A stretch of DNA of 35,358 nucleotides from Neptunicoccus sediminis (GCF_001719615.1 NZ_MDVX01000037.1:1-35358), one strand, 5' to 3'. Shown: positions 26,987 through 35,235, counted from the stretch's first letter. The notes: generated from the letters alone by a model not told the origin. Made by a program: numbers and translations.

Positions 26987-27492
26987 TATACGTCAGCCGC
27001 CACTTTGACCGAAATCATCTGATCAGGCTGCGCCGGTGGCTCGCCCCGTGTGATCGCGTCAACATGTTCCATGCCTTCAATGACCTGACCGTAAACAGTG
27101 TATTGACCGTTCAGAAAGTCATTGTCGCTGAAGTTGATGAAGAACTGGGAGTTCGCGCTGTCAGGGTTCTGGCTGCGGGCAGCACCGATAGAACCGCGTG
27201 CGTGTGGTACCTTGGAGAATTCAGCCGGAACATTTGGCAGATCAGAACCGCCGGTCCCCGCCATGCGCAGGTTGAAGTCGTTGTTTGCATTGCCGTTTTT
27301 CACGTCGCCTGTTTGCGCCATGAAGCCATCGATCACGCGGTGGAACACAACGCCGTCATACTGGCCGCTGCGAGCGAGTTCTTTCATTCGGGCAACGTGT
27401 TGGGGTGCAACATCAGGGAGCAGGTCGATTTTTACATCGCCGTCTTTCAGTTTGATGATGATACCGTTTTCGGGATCTTTGAAATCAGCCAT
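26986..27492 (-). CDS. ppiB: Cytoplasmic cyclophilin-type peptidyl-prolyl isomerase
   Basis: 168 residues, no signal peptide. VVFHRVIDGFMAQTGDVKNG, ARSQNPDSANSQFFINF and FLNGQYTVYGQV are the conserved cyclophilin blocks. The start used is the ATG at 27492 (MADFKDPENGIIIKL), with GGAGG upstream; 17 further open codons are not supported. It overlaps the exported paralogue by one base and follows coaD by 93 bases. Tandem cytoplasmic and exported copies look like a duplication followed by gain of a signal peptide. Confidence 0.94.
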   Translation of the reverse strand: MADFKDPENGIIIKLKDGDVKIDLLPDVAPQHVARMKELARSGQYDGVVFHRVIDGFMAQTGDVKNGNANNDFNLRMAGTGGSDLPNVPAEFSKVPHARGSIGAARSQNPDSANSQFFINFSDNDFLNGQYTVYGQVIEGMEHVDAITRGEPPAQPDQMISVKVAADV

Positions 27493-27585
27493 TCGGGCCT
27501 CCGCAGTTTGATTTTGCGGCACCCTAATAGATGCAAATCCCAAGGGAAAGGGCGCTTTCGTCCCCGCTCCCCTAAATTGGCAGGA

Positions 27586-28077
27586 TCACGCGTATTTTTT
27601 GCGCACGGCGGCGGCAACGTCCGGCGTGACAAACCCGTCAATATCCCCGCCAAGACGGGCGATTTCCTTTACCAACTTGGAGGCAATCGACTGGTGTTGC
27701 GCCTCTGCCATCAGGAAAACGGTTTCAATATCGTCATTCATGGCGCGGTTCATGCCCACCATCTGAAATTCATATTCGAAATCCGAAACCGCCCGCAAAC
27801 CGCGGATAATCACCGAGGCGTTTACCTCTTGGGCGCAGTGGATCAGCAGGTTTTCAAAAGGATGCACCACGATTTCAATGCCCTTTTCCCGCGCAATATC
27901 CCCGCAGGTGGCTTCTACCATCGCAACCCGTTCTTCAAGCGTGAACAAAGGCCCCTTATCGCGGTTAATGGCGACACCGATGACAAGCCGATCTACCAGA
28001 GAGCAGGCTCGCCTGAAAATATCCAGATGGCCGTGGGTGACGGGATCGAAGGTGCCGGGGTAGAGTCCTGTGCGCAT
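27586..28077 (-). CDS. coaD: Phosphopantetheine adenylyltransferase
   Basis: 163 residues. Fourth step of coenzyme A synthesis: 4'-phosphopantetheine plus ATP gives dephospho-CoA. The nucleotidyltransferase motif PGTFDPVTHGHLD (THGH at 14-17) opens the protein; IIRGLRAVSDFEYEFQMVGMNRAM and VFLMAEAQHQSIASKLVKEIA are conserved. Start at MRTGLYPG; ten extra open codons before it are unsupported. Same strand as the cyclophilin pair downstream. Confidence 0.97.
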   Translation of the reverse strand: MRTGLYPGTFDPVTHGHLDIFRRACSLVDRLVIGVAINRDKGPLFTLEERVAMVEATCGDIAREKGIEIVVHPFENLLIHCAQEVNASVIIRGLRAVSDFEYEFQMVGMNRAMNDDIETVFLMAEAQHQSIASKLVKEIARLGGDIDGFVTPDVAAAVRKKYA

Positions 28078-28220
28078 GGGTCGGGCCTTTTTTCGCGTTA
28101 ATCCCACATTGGATGATCTGTGGTTCTGAAAAATGCAAGGTAAAACGTGGCGTTACAAAATTTTGCCAATGGCGTGCGGCCAGTTCGCAAGACCGGCATT
28201 GGACGGGTTTGTCTGTGGGG

Positions 28221-28655
28221 CTAGCGCCCCATGATCATGTCCTGCATGGCATTCTTTTCGGAACTGACTTCGGCAAGACGGGCACTGACAATATCCCCGA
28301 TGGACACGATCCCCACCATCCCATTGTCTTCCATCACCGGCATGTGGCGAAAGCGTTTGTCGGTCATGGTTTGCAACACGCTCTCGGCGGTTTCGGCGGG
28401 TGTTGTTGTGATAATATCGGCGGTCATCAGATCACCGACCACATCTGACATACAACTGCCGCCCCGTTTGCCCAGCTCCCGCACGATGTCGCGTTCTGAC
28501 AGGATTCCCAGCACATCCGATCCGGTTTCAGAGACCACCAGCGCCCCGATTCCGTGGGTGGACAGCAGTTTTGCCGCCTCGCTTACCTTGTCTTTGGGTT
28601 TCACAGTCGCAATCTTTCCCGCAGACTTTCCGGCAAGGATCTGTTTGATCAACAT
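28221..28655 (-). CDS. Tandem CBS-domain protein
   Basis: 144 residues made of two CBS domains (about 10-65 and 75-130). LVVSETGSDVLGILSERDIVREL and HMPVMEDNGMVGIVSIGDIVSARL are the two G-x-(L/V)-(S/T)-x-x-D-I blocks that form a Bateman module, which usually binds adenosine nucleotides. No other domain is attached. The ATG at 28655 has AGGAGG eight bases upstream and is preferred over a GTG two codons earlier. Role unknown; likely a stand-alone energy or nucleotide sensor. Confidence 0.9.
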   Translation of the reverse strand: MLIKQILAGKSAGKIATVKPKDKVSEAAKLLSTHGIGALVVSETGSDVLGILSERDIVRELGKRGGSCMSDVVGDLMTADIITTTPAETAESVLQTMTDKRFRHMPVMEDNGMVGIVSIGDIVSARLAEVSSEKNAMQDMIMGR

Positions 28656-28712
28656 GGGCACAACCTCCTGTAAACTGTAGGATTCTATCGTGCGTTGCGC
28701 AGGCTTGTTCTG

Positions 28713-29618
28713 TCAAGCAGCAGCTTGCAGACGCCTGATTTCCTGCCGGATTTTTCCCGTCAAAAGCTGGGCCACACGGTTCAGCCGCTCCACCCGGCGG
28801 TCGTCACTGTGGCGCACAAGGTAAAACGAGCGGGTCAGCGAGATTTGATCCGTCAGGATACGCTCCACATCGGGAAAGGTCGGGATGGCGAAATCATGGA
28901 CAATGCAAACCCCTGCCCCGCGCCGCGCCCAGTTCATCTGCACCGAAAAACTGTTTGATGTCAGCGGAGCACGAATGGCTTCACCCATTTCATCCATATA
29001 ATCGAGTTCATCGTCAAAAATCAGGTCGTTGATATAGCCGATCAGCCGGTGATTCCCGAGGTCTGATTTATCCCTGATCGGCGGATGGCTGGCCAGATAG
29101 TCCTTGGTCGCAGCCAGATGCAGCGTATAGTCGGAAATCTTTTGCACGCTCAACCGTCCCGCCTTTGGGGGGGAAACTGTAATCGCCATATCCGCCTCGC
29201 GCTTTGACAGGTTCAGCACACGGGGCACGGCAAGGATCTGCATGTCCAGCCCCGGATTTTCATCACAAATCTCGGCGCAAACCTGTGGCAGCAGAAAATT
29301 CGCCGCCCCGTCCGGCGCACCGATGCGGATGGAACCGGACAGGGTGTCGTCCTGATCCTCGACCTCCCCCTGGGCAGATCGAACGGCCAGTTCCATCTGC
29401 TCAACATGGGTTAACAGCCGCTGCCCCCGTTCGGTCAGGTGGTAGCCTTGCGGACTTTTGGCAAACAGCCGCGCGCCCATGCCTTCTTCAAGTCGAGCAA
29501 TTCTTCGGGACAGGGTTGCAGGGTCCATGCGAAGAACCTTGGCACCGGCGGTCAGGCTCTCGGCCTGTGCCACATGAAAGAACACCTTCAGATCATCCCA
29601 GTTCGTCTCTTTCGCCAC
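28713..29618 (-). CDS. LysR-family regulator, divergent from the valine catabolic genes
   Basis: 301 residues from a GTG start. The N-terminal winged helix-turn-helix reads DDLKVFFHVAQAESLTAGAKVLRMDPATLSRRIARLEEGMGARLF. The rest is a LysR substrate-binding fold (GSIRIGAPDGAANFLLPQV, GAGVCIVHDFAIPTFPDVERIL). It is transcribed away from mmsA with a 158-base shared region containing two GCAAAA-type palindromes. The arrangement suggests it controls mmsA in response to an intermediate of the pathway. Pseudomonas uses an AraC-type MmsR instead, so this is a different regulator class. Confidence 0.92.
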   Translation of the reverse strand: MAKETNWDDLKVFFHVAQAESLTAGAKVLRMDPATLSRRIARLEEGMGARLFAKSPQGYHLTERGQRLLTHVEQMELAVRSAQGEVEDQDDTLSGSIRIGAPDGAANFLLPQVCAEICDENPGLDMQILAVPRVLNLSKREADMAITVSPPKAGRLSVQKISDYTLHLAATKDYLASHPPIRDKSDLGNHRLIGYINDLIFDDELDYMDEMGEAIRAPLTSNSFSVQMNWARRGAGVCIVHDFAIPTFPDVERILTDQISLTRSFYLVRHSDDRRVERLNRVAQLLTGKIRQEIRRLQAAA

Positions 29619-29671
29619 GGCTTCCCCACCTATGTTTCATCACAGGGACAGAGATAGCACGGGCTGAACCA

Positions 29672-29727
29672 TTTTGCAAAAATGCAAAACGATCTTGGAG
29701 ATTACCCTATAGACCGTGCAATTTTGC
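29672..29727. promoter_or_regulatory. Paired palindromes in the LysR-mmsA divergent region
   Basis: TTTTGCA-AAAA-TGCAAAA at 29672-29689 is a perfect 7-bp inverted repeat. GCAATTTTGC at 29718-29727 is a second site sharing the GCAA/TTGC half-sites. Centres are 42 bases apart (four helical turns), on the same face of DNA. A TATAGA at 29708-29713 lies between them and could be the mmsA -10. This fits LysR recognition and activation sites. Confidence 0.65.
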
Positions 29728-29776
29728 GGGGTTAATCTCTGCGCAACTGTTTACACACACTCACGGGAGATCGAAT

Positions 29777-31276
29777 ATGGAACAGATCGGACATTACATC
29801 AACGGCGAGCATGTTGCAGGCACCAGCGGTCGCACCGCGGATGTTTACAACCCCGCCACAGGTGAAGTGCAGGCGCAGGTCGCACTGGCCAGCAACGAAG
29901 AGATGGCGAAAGCTGTCGAAATCGCAAAAGCCGCGCAACCGGCTTGGGCCGCCAAGAACCCGCAGGTTCGCGCCCGTGTGATGATGAAAATGGTCTCCCT
30001 GCTGCACCGTGACATGGACAAACTGGCCGAAACCCTGTCCCGCGAGCACGGCAAAACCTTCCCTGATGCCAAGGGCGATGTGATCCGTGGTCTGGAAGTT
30101 GTGGAATACTGTATCGGTGCGCCGCAACTGCTGAAAGGTGAATTCACCGATGGGGCCGGTCCGGGCATTGACATGTACTCCATGAAACAGCCTTTGGGCG
30201 TTACGGCGGGGATCACCCCGTTCAACTTCCCTGCCATGATTCCGATGTGGATGTTTGCCCCTGCAATCGCCTGTGGCAACGCCTTTATCCTGAAACCATC
30301 CGAGCGTGACCCTTCCGTTCCGATGATGCTGGCCGCCCTGATGGAAGAAGCCGGTCTGCCCAAAGGCATCATTCAGGTGGTGAACGGCGACAAGGAAGCG
30401 GTTGATGCGATCCTTGACAATGACGTGATCCAGTCCGTCGGCTTTGTCGGCTCTACCCCGATTGCCGAATACATCTACGGTCGCGGCTGTTCCAACGGCA
30501 AGCGGGTCCAGTGCTTTGGCGGCGCGAAAAACCACATGGTCATCATGCCGGATGCCGACATGGATCAGGCGGTTGATGCGTTGATCGGTGCCGGTTACGG
30601 CGCGGCCGGCGAACGCTGCATGGCGATTTCCGTAGCTGTGCCTGTTGGCGATGAAACAGCCGACCGTCTGATTGAGAAACTGGCCCCACGGGTCGAAGCC
30701 CTGAAAATCGGGCCTTATACAGCGGGCGACGATGTGGATTTTGGTCCGGTTGTCACGGCTGCTGCGAAAGAGAACATACTCGGGCTGGTGGAAACCGGCG
30801 TGAAAGACGGGGCCGATCTGGTGGTTGATGGCCGCAACTTCAGCCTGCAGGGCTACGAGGACGGTTTCTTTGTCGGCGCCTGCCTGTTTGACAATGTCAC
30901 AACAGATATGGACATCTACAAAAAGGAAATCTTCGGTCCGGTTCTGTCCACCGTACGGGCGCAATCCTATGAAGAGGCGCTTGGCATTGCGATGGATCAC
31001 GAATACGGCAACGGCACCGCGATTTTCACCCGTGACGGTGACACAGCACGTGATTTTGCCAACCGGATCAACATCGGCATGGTCGGCGTGAACGTGCCAA
31101 TCCCTGTGCCTTTGGCCTATCACACCTTCGGCGGCTGGAAGAAATCCGCTTTTGGCGACCTGAACCAGCACGGACCCGATGCGTTCAAATTCTATACACG
31201 CACCAAAACTGTGACCTCCCGCTGGCCTTCGGGCACCAAGGAAGGGGCGGATTTCTCCATCCCGACTATGGAGTAA
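29777..31276 (+). CDS. mmsA: Methylmalonate-semialdehyde dehydrogenase (CoA-acylating)
   Basis: 499 residues. Oxidises (S)-methylmalonate semialdehyde with CoA and NAD+ to propionyl-CoA, the last step of valine breakdown here. Aldehyde dehydrogenase fold with N150 (TPFNFPAMIPMWM), a CoA-acylating type NAD site (VGFVGSTPIAEYIY), FGGAKNHMVIMPDADM and catalytic C281 (GERCMAIS). FGGWKKSAFGDLNQHGPDAFKFYTRTKTVTSRW near the end is diagnostic of MmsA. The start is ATG 29777 with GGGAGA upstream; the frame is open far upstream but only through the LysR gene. Followed by a terminator. Confidence 0.97.
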   Translation: MEQIGHYINGEHVAGTSGRTADVYNPATGEVQAQVALASNEEMAKAVEIAKAAQPAWAAKNPQVRARVMMKMVSLLHRDMDKLAETLSREHGKTFPDAKGDVIRGLEVVEYCIGAPQLLKGEFTDGAGPGIDMYSMKQPLGVTAGITPFNFPAMIPMWMFAPAIACGNAFILKPSERDPSVPMMLAALMEEAGLPKGIIQVVNGDKEAVDAILDNDVIQSVGFVGSTPIAEYIYGRGCSNGKRVQCFGGAKNHMVIMPDADMDQAVDALIGAGYGAAGERCMAISVAVPVGDETADRLIEKLAPRVEALKIGPYTAGDDVDFGPVVTAAAKENILGLVETGVKDGADLVVDGRNFSLQGYEDGFFVGACLFDNVTTDMDIYKKEIFGPVLSTVRAQSYEEALGIAMDHEYGNGTAIFTRDGDTARDFANRINIGMVGVNVPIPVPLAYHTFGGWKKSAFGDLNQHGPDAFKFYTRTKTVTSRWPSGTKEGADFSIPTME

Positions 31277-31289
31277 ACTGACAGAAATC

Positions 31290-31316
31290 GGGCGGGGTCT
31301 TTCCCCGCCCTTTTTT
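31290..31316 (+). terminator. Intrinsic terminator after mmsA
   Basis: GGGCGGGG at 31290-31297, TCTTT loop, CCCCGCCC at 31303-31310, then six T. It separates mmsA from the downstream acyl-CoA dehydrogenase, which therefore needs its own promoter. Confidence 0.92.
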
Positions 31317-31414
31317 GTGCAACGCACGGGGGGAGCCGGCGTCTGGCGGCGAAATAACGTCAGGAAATTCAAGAAATATCCGGTTTCTTTCCCCTTGCAA
31401 AACTTTCGTAACAA

Positions 31415-31436
31415 TTGAAAGTTAACGCACGTTCAA
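31415..31436. promoter_or_regulatory. Imperfect palindrome upstream of the acyl-CoA dehydrogenase
   Basis: TTGAAnGT-N6-ACnTTCAA, 22 bases with seven matching positions per arm, ending 23 bases before the ATG. The TTGAA...TTCAA arms resemble operators of TetR-type regulators of fatty- and branched-chain acid catabolism. A candidate operator for the three-gene unit; no regulator of that type is in the window. Confidence 0.4.
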
Positions 31437-31459
31437 TTCCCCAAAAACCGGAGCCCTTC

Positions 31460-32605
31460 ATGGATTTTGCACTGAGCGAAGAACAAACAGCAATTTTTGA
31501 TATGGCCTATGCCTTCGGGCAAGAAAAAATCGCCCCATTTGCCCAACAATGGGAAAAAGACGGCACGATCCCCAAAGACCTCTGGCGCGAGGTCGGTGAG
31601 CTCGGCTTTGGCGGGCTTTATGTGTCCGAAGACTCCGGCGGCGCGGGTTTGACACGTCTCGATGCAACGCTGGTGTTTGAAGCACTCGCTATGGCCTGCC
31701 CCTCTGTGGGGTCGTTCCTGTCGATCCACAATATGGTCGGCGGCATGATCGACAAATTCGGCACAGCCGAGCAGAAAGCCAAATGGCTGCCCGACCTGAC
31801 ATCGCTCAACAAAGTGTTTTCCTATTGCCTGACCGAACCGGGTTCCGGTTCTGACGCCAGCGCCCTTCGTACCAAAGCCCTGCGCACCAATGAAGGCTAC
31901 ACGCTGAACGGCACCAAGGCGTTTATCTCCGGCGGTGGCTACTCTGACGCCTACATTGTGATGTGTCGCACTGGCGAGGATGGCCCCAAGGGTATTTCCG
32001 CCGTGGTTGTAGAAAACGGCGCGGAAGGTCTGTCCTTTGGCGCGCTTGAGGATAAAATGGGCTGGCGCTCCCAACCCACCAGCGAAGTCCAGTTTGACGA
32101 TTGCAAAATCGCCGCGGACAATCTGATCGGTGAGGAAGGTCGCGGCTTTGCCTATGCGATGAACGGTCTGGACGGCGGACGTTTGAATATCTCCGCAGGG
32201 GCGCTCGGGGGCGCACAGGCCGCGCTGACGGCTGCATTGAACTACACCGGAGAGCGTAAGGCCTTCGGCAAGACCATCGACCAGTTTCAGGCTCTGCAGT
32301 TCAAACTTGCGGATATGGAAATCGAACTTCAGGCCGCCCGTGTGTTCCTGCGTCAGGCTGCATGGAAACTCGACAATAATGCACCGGATGCCTCCAAACA
32401 CTGCGCTATGGCCAAGCGGTTTGTCACCGACACCGCCTTCCAAGTCGCCAATGACGCACTGCAACTGCACGGCGGCTACGGCTATCTGGCGGATTACGGG
32501 ATGGAGAAACTGGTCCGCGATCTGCGGGTGCATCAGATCCTTGAAGGCACCAATGAAATCATGCGCCTGATCACCGCCCGTCACCTTCTGGCGGAGCGCG
32601 ACTGA
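31460..32605 (+). CDS. Acyl-CoA dehydrogenase, probably isobutyryl-CoA dehydrogenase
   Basis: 381 residues, FAD-dependent. It oxidises a short branched acyl-CoA and passes electrons to ETF. FAD/substrate signature YCLTEPGSGSDASALRTKA (122-140), RKAFGKTIDQFQALQFKLADM, and a C-terminal QILEGTNEIMRL with E362 in the catalytic-base position of short-chain enzymes. The start is ATG 31460 (MDFALSEEQ). Position directly before the HIBYL-CoA hydrolase and mmsB points to isobutyryl-CoA in valine degradation; specificity is inferred. Its stop overlaps the next ATG (TGATG). Confidence 0.93.
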   Translation: MDFALSEEQTAIFDMAYAFGQEKIAPFAQQWEKDGTIPKDLWREVGELGFGGLYVSEDSGGAGLTRLDATLVFEALAMACPSVGSFLSIHNMVGGMIDKFGTAEQKAKWLPDLTSLNKVFSYCLTEPGSGSDASALRTKALRTNEGYTLNGTKAFISGGGYSDAYIVMCRTGEDGPKGISAVVVENGAEGLSFGALEDKMGWRSQPTSEVQFDDCKIAADNLIGEEGRGFAYAMNGLDGGRLNISAGALGGAQAALTAALNYTGERKAFGKTIDQFQALQFKLADMEIELQAARVFLRQAAWKLDNNAPDASKHCAMAKRFVTDTAFQVANDALQLHGGYGYLADYGMEKLVRDLRVHQILEGTNEIMRLITARHLLAERD

Positions 32606-33627
32606 TGGATATACATATTCGCAAAGACGGTTGCGCGGGTCGCATCACATTGCAGCGTCCCAAGGCCCTGAACGCGCTGACCTACCAGATGTGTCTGGAC
32701 ATCGAAGCCGCGCTGGACGACTGGCGGGACGACAGCGACGTATCACTGGTGATCATCGACGCAGAGGGTGACAAAGCCTTTTGTGCCGGTGGTGACATCC
32801 AGAAACTCTACGACACGGCCAGTGCCGGCGATTACGATTATGGCCGCCAGTTCTGGCGCGACGAATACCGCCTGAATGAAAAAATCTTCAACTACCCCAA
32901 ACCCTATATCGCCTTCATGCAAGGCTTTACCATGGGCGGCGGTGTTGGCGTATCCTGTCACGGCTCCCACCGGATCGTCTGTGAAAACAGCCAGATCGCC
33001 ATGCCCGAATGCGGCATCGGCCTTGTGCCTGATGTGGGCGGCTCCCTGATCCTTGCCCGCGCCCCGGGACGGCTTGGCGAATATCTCGGAACAACCGGGG
33101 AGCGCATGGACGCAGGCAACGCCATATACGCAGGCTTTGCCGACAGTTTCATCCCGCGCGACGACTGGCCCGCGCTTATTGAAAAACTTGCCAGTTCCGG
33201 TGATGTGGGCGCAATCGAGCGGGCCGCACGCCCCGCGCCCTCCCCGTCTCTGCAAGGGAAACAGGCCGAAATCGACCATCATTTCGCATGGGAGGCTGTG
33301 ACCGATATTCTTGACTCTCTCGCTCAGGACGGTTCGGATTTTGCCCGGAACACCATCAAAACCCTGCGCAAGAAAAGCCCGATTTCCGTATCCTGCACCC
33401 CCATCATTGTCCAGCGGGTGCGCACCGGAAACACAATAGAACGGGCGCTAAAAGAGGAATTCCAGTTCACATTCCGCGCCGCCGAACACGGGGATTTTGT
33501 CGAAGGTATCAAAAGCACAATCATCGACCGGTCACACACACCGGTCTGGACCCGCCCCGATCTGGAATCGGTGACGGAAGCGGATGTGGAGCGTATGCTC
33601 AAGCCGCTGAACAAAGAAATGCTGTAG
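32605..33627 (+). CDS. 3-hydroxyisobutyryl-CoA hydrolase (crotonase fold)
   Basis: 340 residues, longer than enoyl-CoA hydratases (about 260) and in line with HIBYL-CoA hydrolases. Oxyanion-hole motifs FCAGGD (59-64) and GGGVG (111-115); E135 and D143 in PECGIGLVPDVGGS are the paired acids typical of the hydrolase. The C-terminal EEFQFTFRAAEHGDFVEGIKSTIIDR is also family-specific. Releases free 3-hydroxyisobutyrate, the substrate of the next gene, and drains toxic methacrylyl-CoA. One-base overlap with the upstream dehydrogenase; 9 bases before mmsB. Confidence 0.93.
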   Translation: MDIHIRKDGCAGRITLQRPKALNALTYQMCLDIEAALDDWRDDSDVSLVIIDAEGDKAFCAGGDIQKLYDTASAGDYDYGRQFWRDEYRLNEKIFNYPKPYIAFMQGFTMGGGVGVSCHGSHRIVCENSQIAMPECGIGLVPDVGGSLILARAPGRLGEYLGTTGERMDAGNAIYAGFADSFIPRDDWPALIEKLASSGDVGAIERAARPAPSPSLQGKQAEIDHHFAWEAVTDILDSLAQDGSDFARNTIKTLRKKSPISVSCTPIIVQRVRTGNTIERALKEEFQFTFRAAEHGDFVEGIKSTIIDRSHTPVWTRPDLESVTEADVERMLKPLNKEML

Positions 33628-33636
33628 GAGGAAGCA

Positions 33637-34509
33637 ATGAAAATCGGATTTATCGGACTGGGCAATATGGGTGGCCCGATGGCAGCCAATCTTGCAGCGG
33701 CGGGCCATCAGGTCCACGGCTTTGACCTAAGCGCAGACATGCCCGCAGGCGTAAGCAAAGCGGACAGCGCCACTGCGGCAGCACAGGATAAGGACGCGGT
33801 GATCACCATGCTGCCCAACGGCAAGATCCTTAGCGATGTTGCCAGTGAAATCATCGAGGTGATGGGCAAAGGCACCGCCTTTATCGACTGTTCCACAGTG
33901 GATGTAGACTCCGCCCGTCAGGTAGCCGAGGCCGCCACAGCCTTTGGCCTGCTTGCCGTAGACGCGCCAGTTTCGGGCGGCGTCGGCGGGGCAACGGACG
34001 GCACGCTGACTTTCATGGCCGGCGGCTCGGCCGAGGCTTTTGAGAAAGCCGAACCCCTGTTTGACATTATGGGCCAGAAAGCCGTGCATTGCGGCGACAG
34101 CGGCGCCGGACAAGCCGCGAAAATCTGCAACAACATGATCCTTGGCATCACCATGATCGGCACCTGCGAGGCCTTTGCCCTTGCCGACAAACTTGGCCTC
34201 GACCGTCAGAAAATGTTCGATGTTGTTTCCACATCTTCCGGCTACAGCTGGAGCATGAACGCCTATTGCCCTGCCCCAGGTGTCGGACCGGACTCCCCTG
34301 CGGATCGGGGCTATCGTCCGGGCTTTGCCTCTGAACTGATGCTCAAGGACTTGCGGCTTTCCCAACAGGCGGCAGAATCCTCCAATGCGGACACCCCCCT
34401 CGGCAAGCACGCGATGGAGCTGTACCAGAAGTTCGTCGAAGAAGAGGACGGCAACGGCAAGGATTTCTCTGCCATGCTGCCCCGCTTTGAAAAACGCGGC
34501 CGCGCCTAA
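33637..34509 (+). CDS. mmsB: 3-hydroxyisobutyrate dehydrogenase
   Basis: 290 residues. NAD+-dependent oxidation of 3-hydroxyisobutyrate to methylmalonate semialdehyde. N-terminal Rossmann motif GFIGLGNMGGPMAANL, substrate loop DAPVSGGVGGATDGTLTFMAGG (109-130), catalytic K162 in GQAAKICNNMILG, and SSGYSWSMNAY further on. AGGAGG precedes the ATG. The product is used by MmsA encoded upstream, so the two transcription units together complete the lower valine pathway. Confidence 0.96.
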   Translation: MKIGFIGLGNMGGPMAANLAAAGHQVHGFDLSADMPAGVSKADSATAAAQDKDAVITMLPNGKILSDVASEIIEVMGKGTAFIDCSTVDVDSARQVAEAATAFGLLAVDAPVSGGVGGATDGTLTFMAGGSAEAFEKAEPLFDIMGQKAVHCGDSGAGQAAKICNNMILGITMIGTCEAFALADKLGLDRQKMFDVVSTSSGYSWSMNAYCPAPGVGPDSPADRGYRPGFASELMLKDLRLSQQAAESSNADTPLGKHAMELYQKFVEEEDGNGKDFSAMLPRFEKRGRA

Positions 34510-34530
34510 TTTAGAACCAACACATCTCGG

Positions 34531-34567
34531 GTCTGCCGTCCTGCGCAACGGGCGCGGTTCGGCAGAC
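34531..34567 (+). other. Hairpin after mmsB
   Basis: GTCTGCCG at 34531-34538 and CGGCAGAC at 34560-34567 form a perfect 8-bp stem with a 21-base GC-rich loop. It lies 21 bases after the mmsB stop. There is no T-run, so it may stop or stabilise the mmsB transcript rather than act as a standard terminator. Confidence 0.5.
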
Positions 34568-34653
34568 TTCCGCCCTTTAGGAATTGATTGCGAACTTTCT
34601 GTAGCTTCCGCGCGTATTACACCTGATAGAACGCAAAACCGGAAGGAAGACCC

Positions 34654-35031
34654 ATGCGCAGAACCACAACCACCCTGCTCGCCGCCGCAGTAGCTTTGAT
34701 GCCCGTAATCGCAGAAGCGAAAAAAGACGATTACCACAAACAGCAAAAAAAGCTCGAAAAAGCCTACAAAGAGCACGAAAAGGCCCATAAAAGGATCAAC
34801 AAGGCTTATGAGAAAGCCGATAAGGAATGGCGCAAACACCACGGACATTCCCACGTCTATCACCGTGGCGACGTGATCGAGCGTAACTACCGGCGGATCA
34901 GCAACCCCGTGGCCTACGGCCTTGACCCGAACCAGGCCTATTACCTCGTTGCGGACCAAATCTACCGCATGGACCCTGAAACCCGTAAAGTTCTGGCAAT
35001 CGTCGGTCTGGCCGCCGAACTCCTGAACTGA
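34654..35031 (+). CDS. Small exported RcnB-like protein
   Basis: 125 residues. A signal peptide (basic start, hydrophobic core, likely cut after AEA near residue 22) is followed by a Lys/Glu-rich, probably coiled-coil stretch (about 24-65, YKEHEKAHKRINKAYEKADK) and a His cluster (KHHGHSHVYH). The C-terminal block (RGDVIERNYRRISNPVAYGLDPNQAYYLVADQIYRMDPETRKVL) resembles the RcnB family of periplasmic proteins linked to Ni/Co homeostasis. The His cluster could bind metal. Stand-alone, with GGAAGGAAGA before the ATG and a terminator after. Family call tentative, function unknown. Confidence 0.75.
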   Translation: MRRTTTTLLAAAVALMPVIAEAKKDDYHKQQKKLEKAYKEHEKAHKRINKAYEKADKEWRKHHGHSHVYHRGDVIERNYRRISNPVAYGLDPNQAYYLVADQIYRMDPETRKVLAIVGLAAELLN

Positions 35032-35049
35032 ACCAAACACCAGACCAAA

Positions 35050-35080
35050 AAACGGGGACTGGCAAAACCACTCCCCGTTT
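35050..35080 (+). terminator. Intrinsic terminator after the RcnB-like gene
   Basis: AAACGGGGA at 35050-35058 pairs with TCCCCGTTT at 35072-35080, with a small inner TGG/CCA stem. Only three T follow, so strength is moderate. No gene is visible between here and the IS21-like end. Confidence 0.75.
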
Positions 35081-35088
35081 CAATGTTC

Positions 35089-35113
35089 CCTAAAATACTC
35101 CCGCCGGAGGGGT
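35089..35113. repeat. Short Rhodobacterales-type GGGGATATTTTT repeat, copy 2
   Basis: On the minus strand this reads CCCCTCCGGCGGGAGTATTT, matching the arrangement of the copy near 23746 (a GC-rich CCGC/GGCGGG core, then a TATTTT tail). It follows the terminator of the RcnB-like gene. Confidence 0.45.
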
Positions 35114-35235
35114 ATATCCTTCGTATCAAGCGCTTTCACAAACGCTCTGAAATTTAAATCGTGCTTTAATAAGAGTGCGGTAGCGTCTCAGCGCGGTCCG
35201 GCAATTCCCGGGCAGTGCCATCTGCGTTTGTAGAT

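Noticed and set aside
29204-29776. 191-residue N-terminal extension of MmsA
   Set aside because: It runs through the LysR gene and the divergent control region. MmsA homologues begin at the ATG at 29777.
29732-31414. 560-codon open frame on the minus strand opposite mmsA
   Set aside because: Shadow of mmsA: its translation is His/Phe/Arg-rich without domain features, and mmsA on the other strand is unmistakable.
33727-35040. 437-codon open frame on the minus strand
   Set aside because: It covers mmsB and the RcnB-like gene antisense. No motif, no ribosome-binding site, and it crosses two hairpins.
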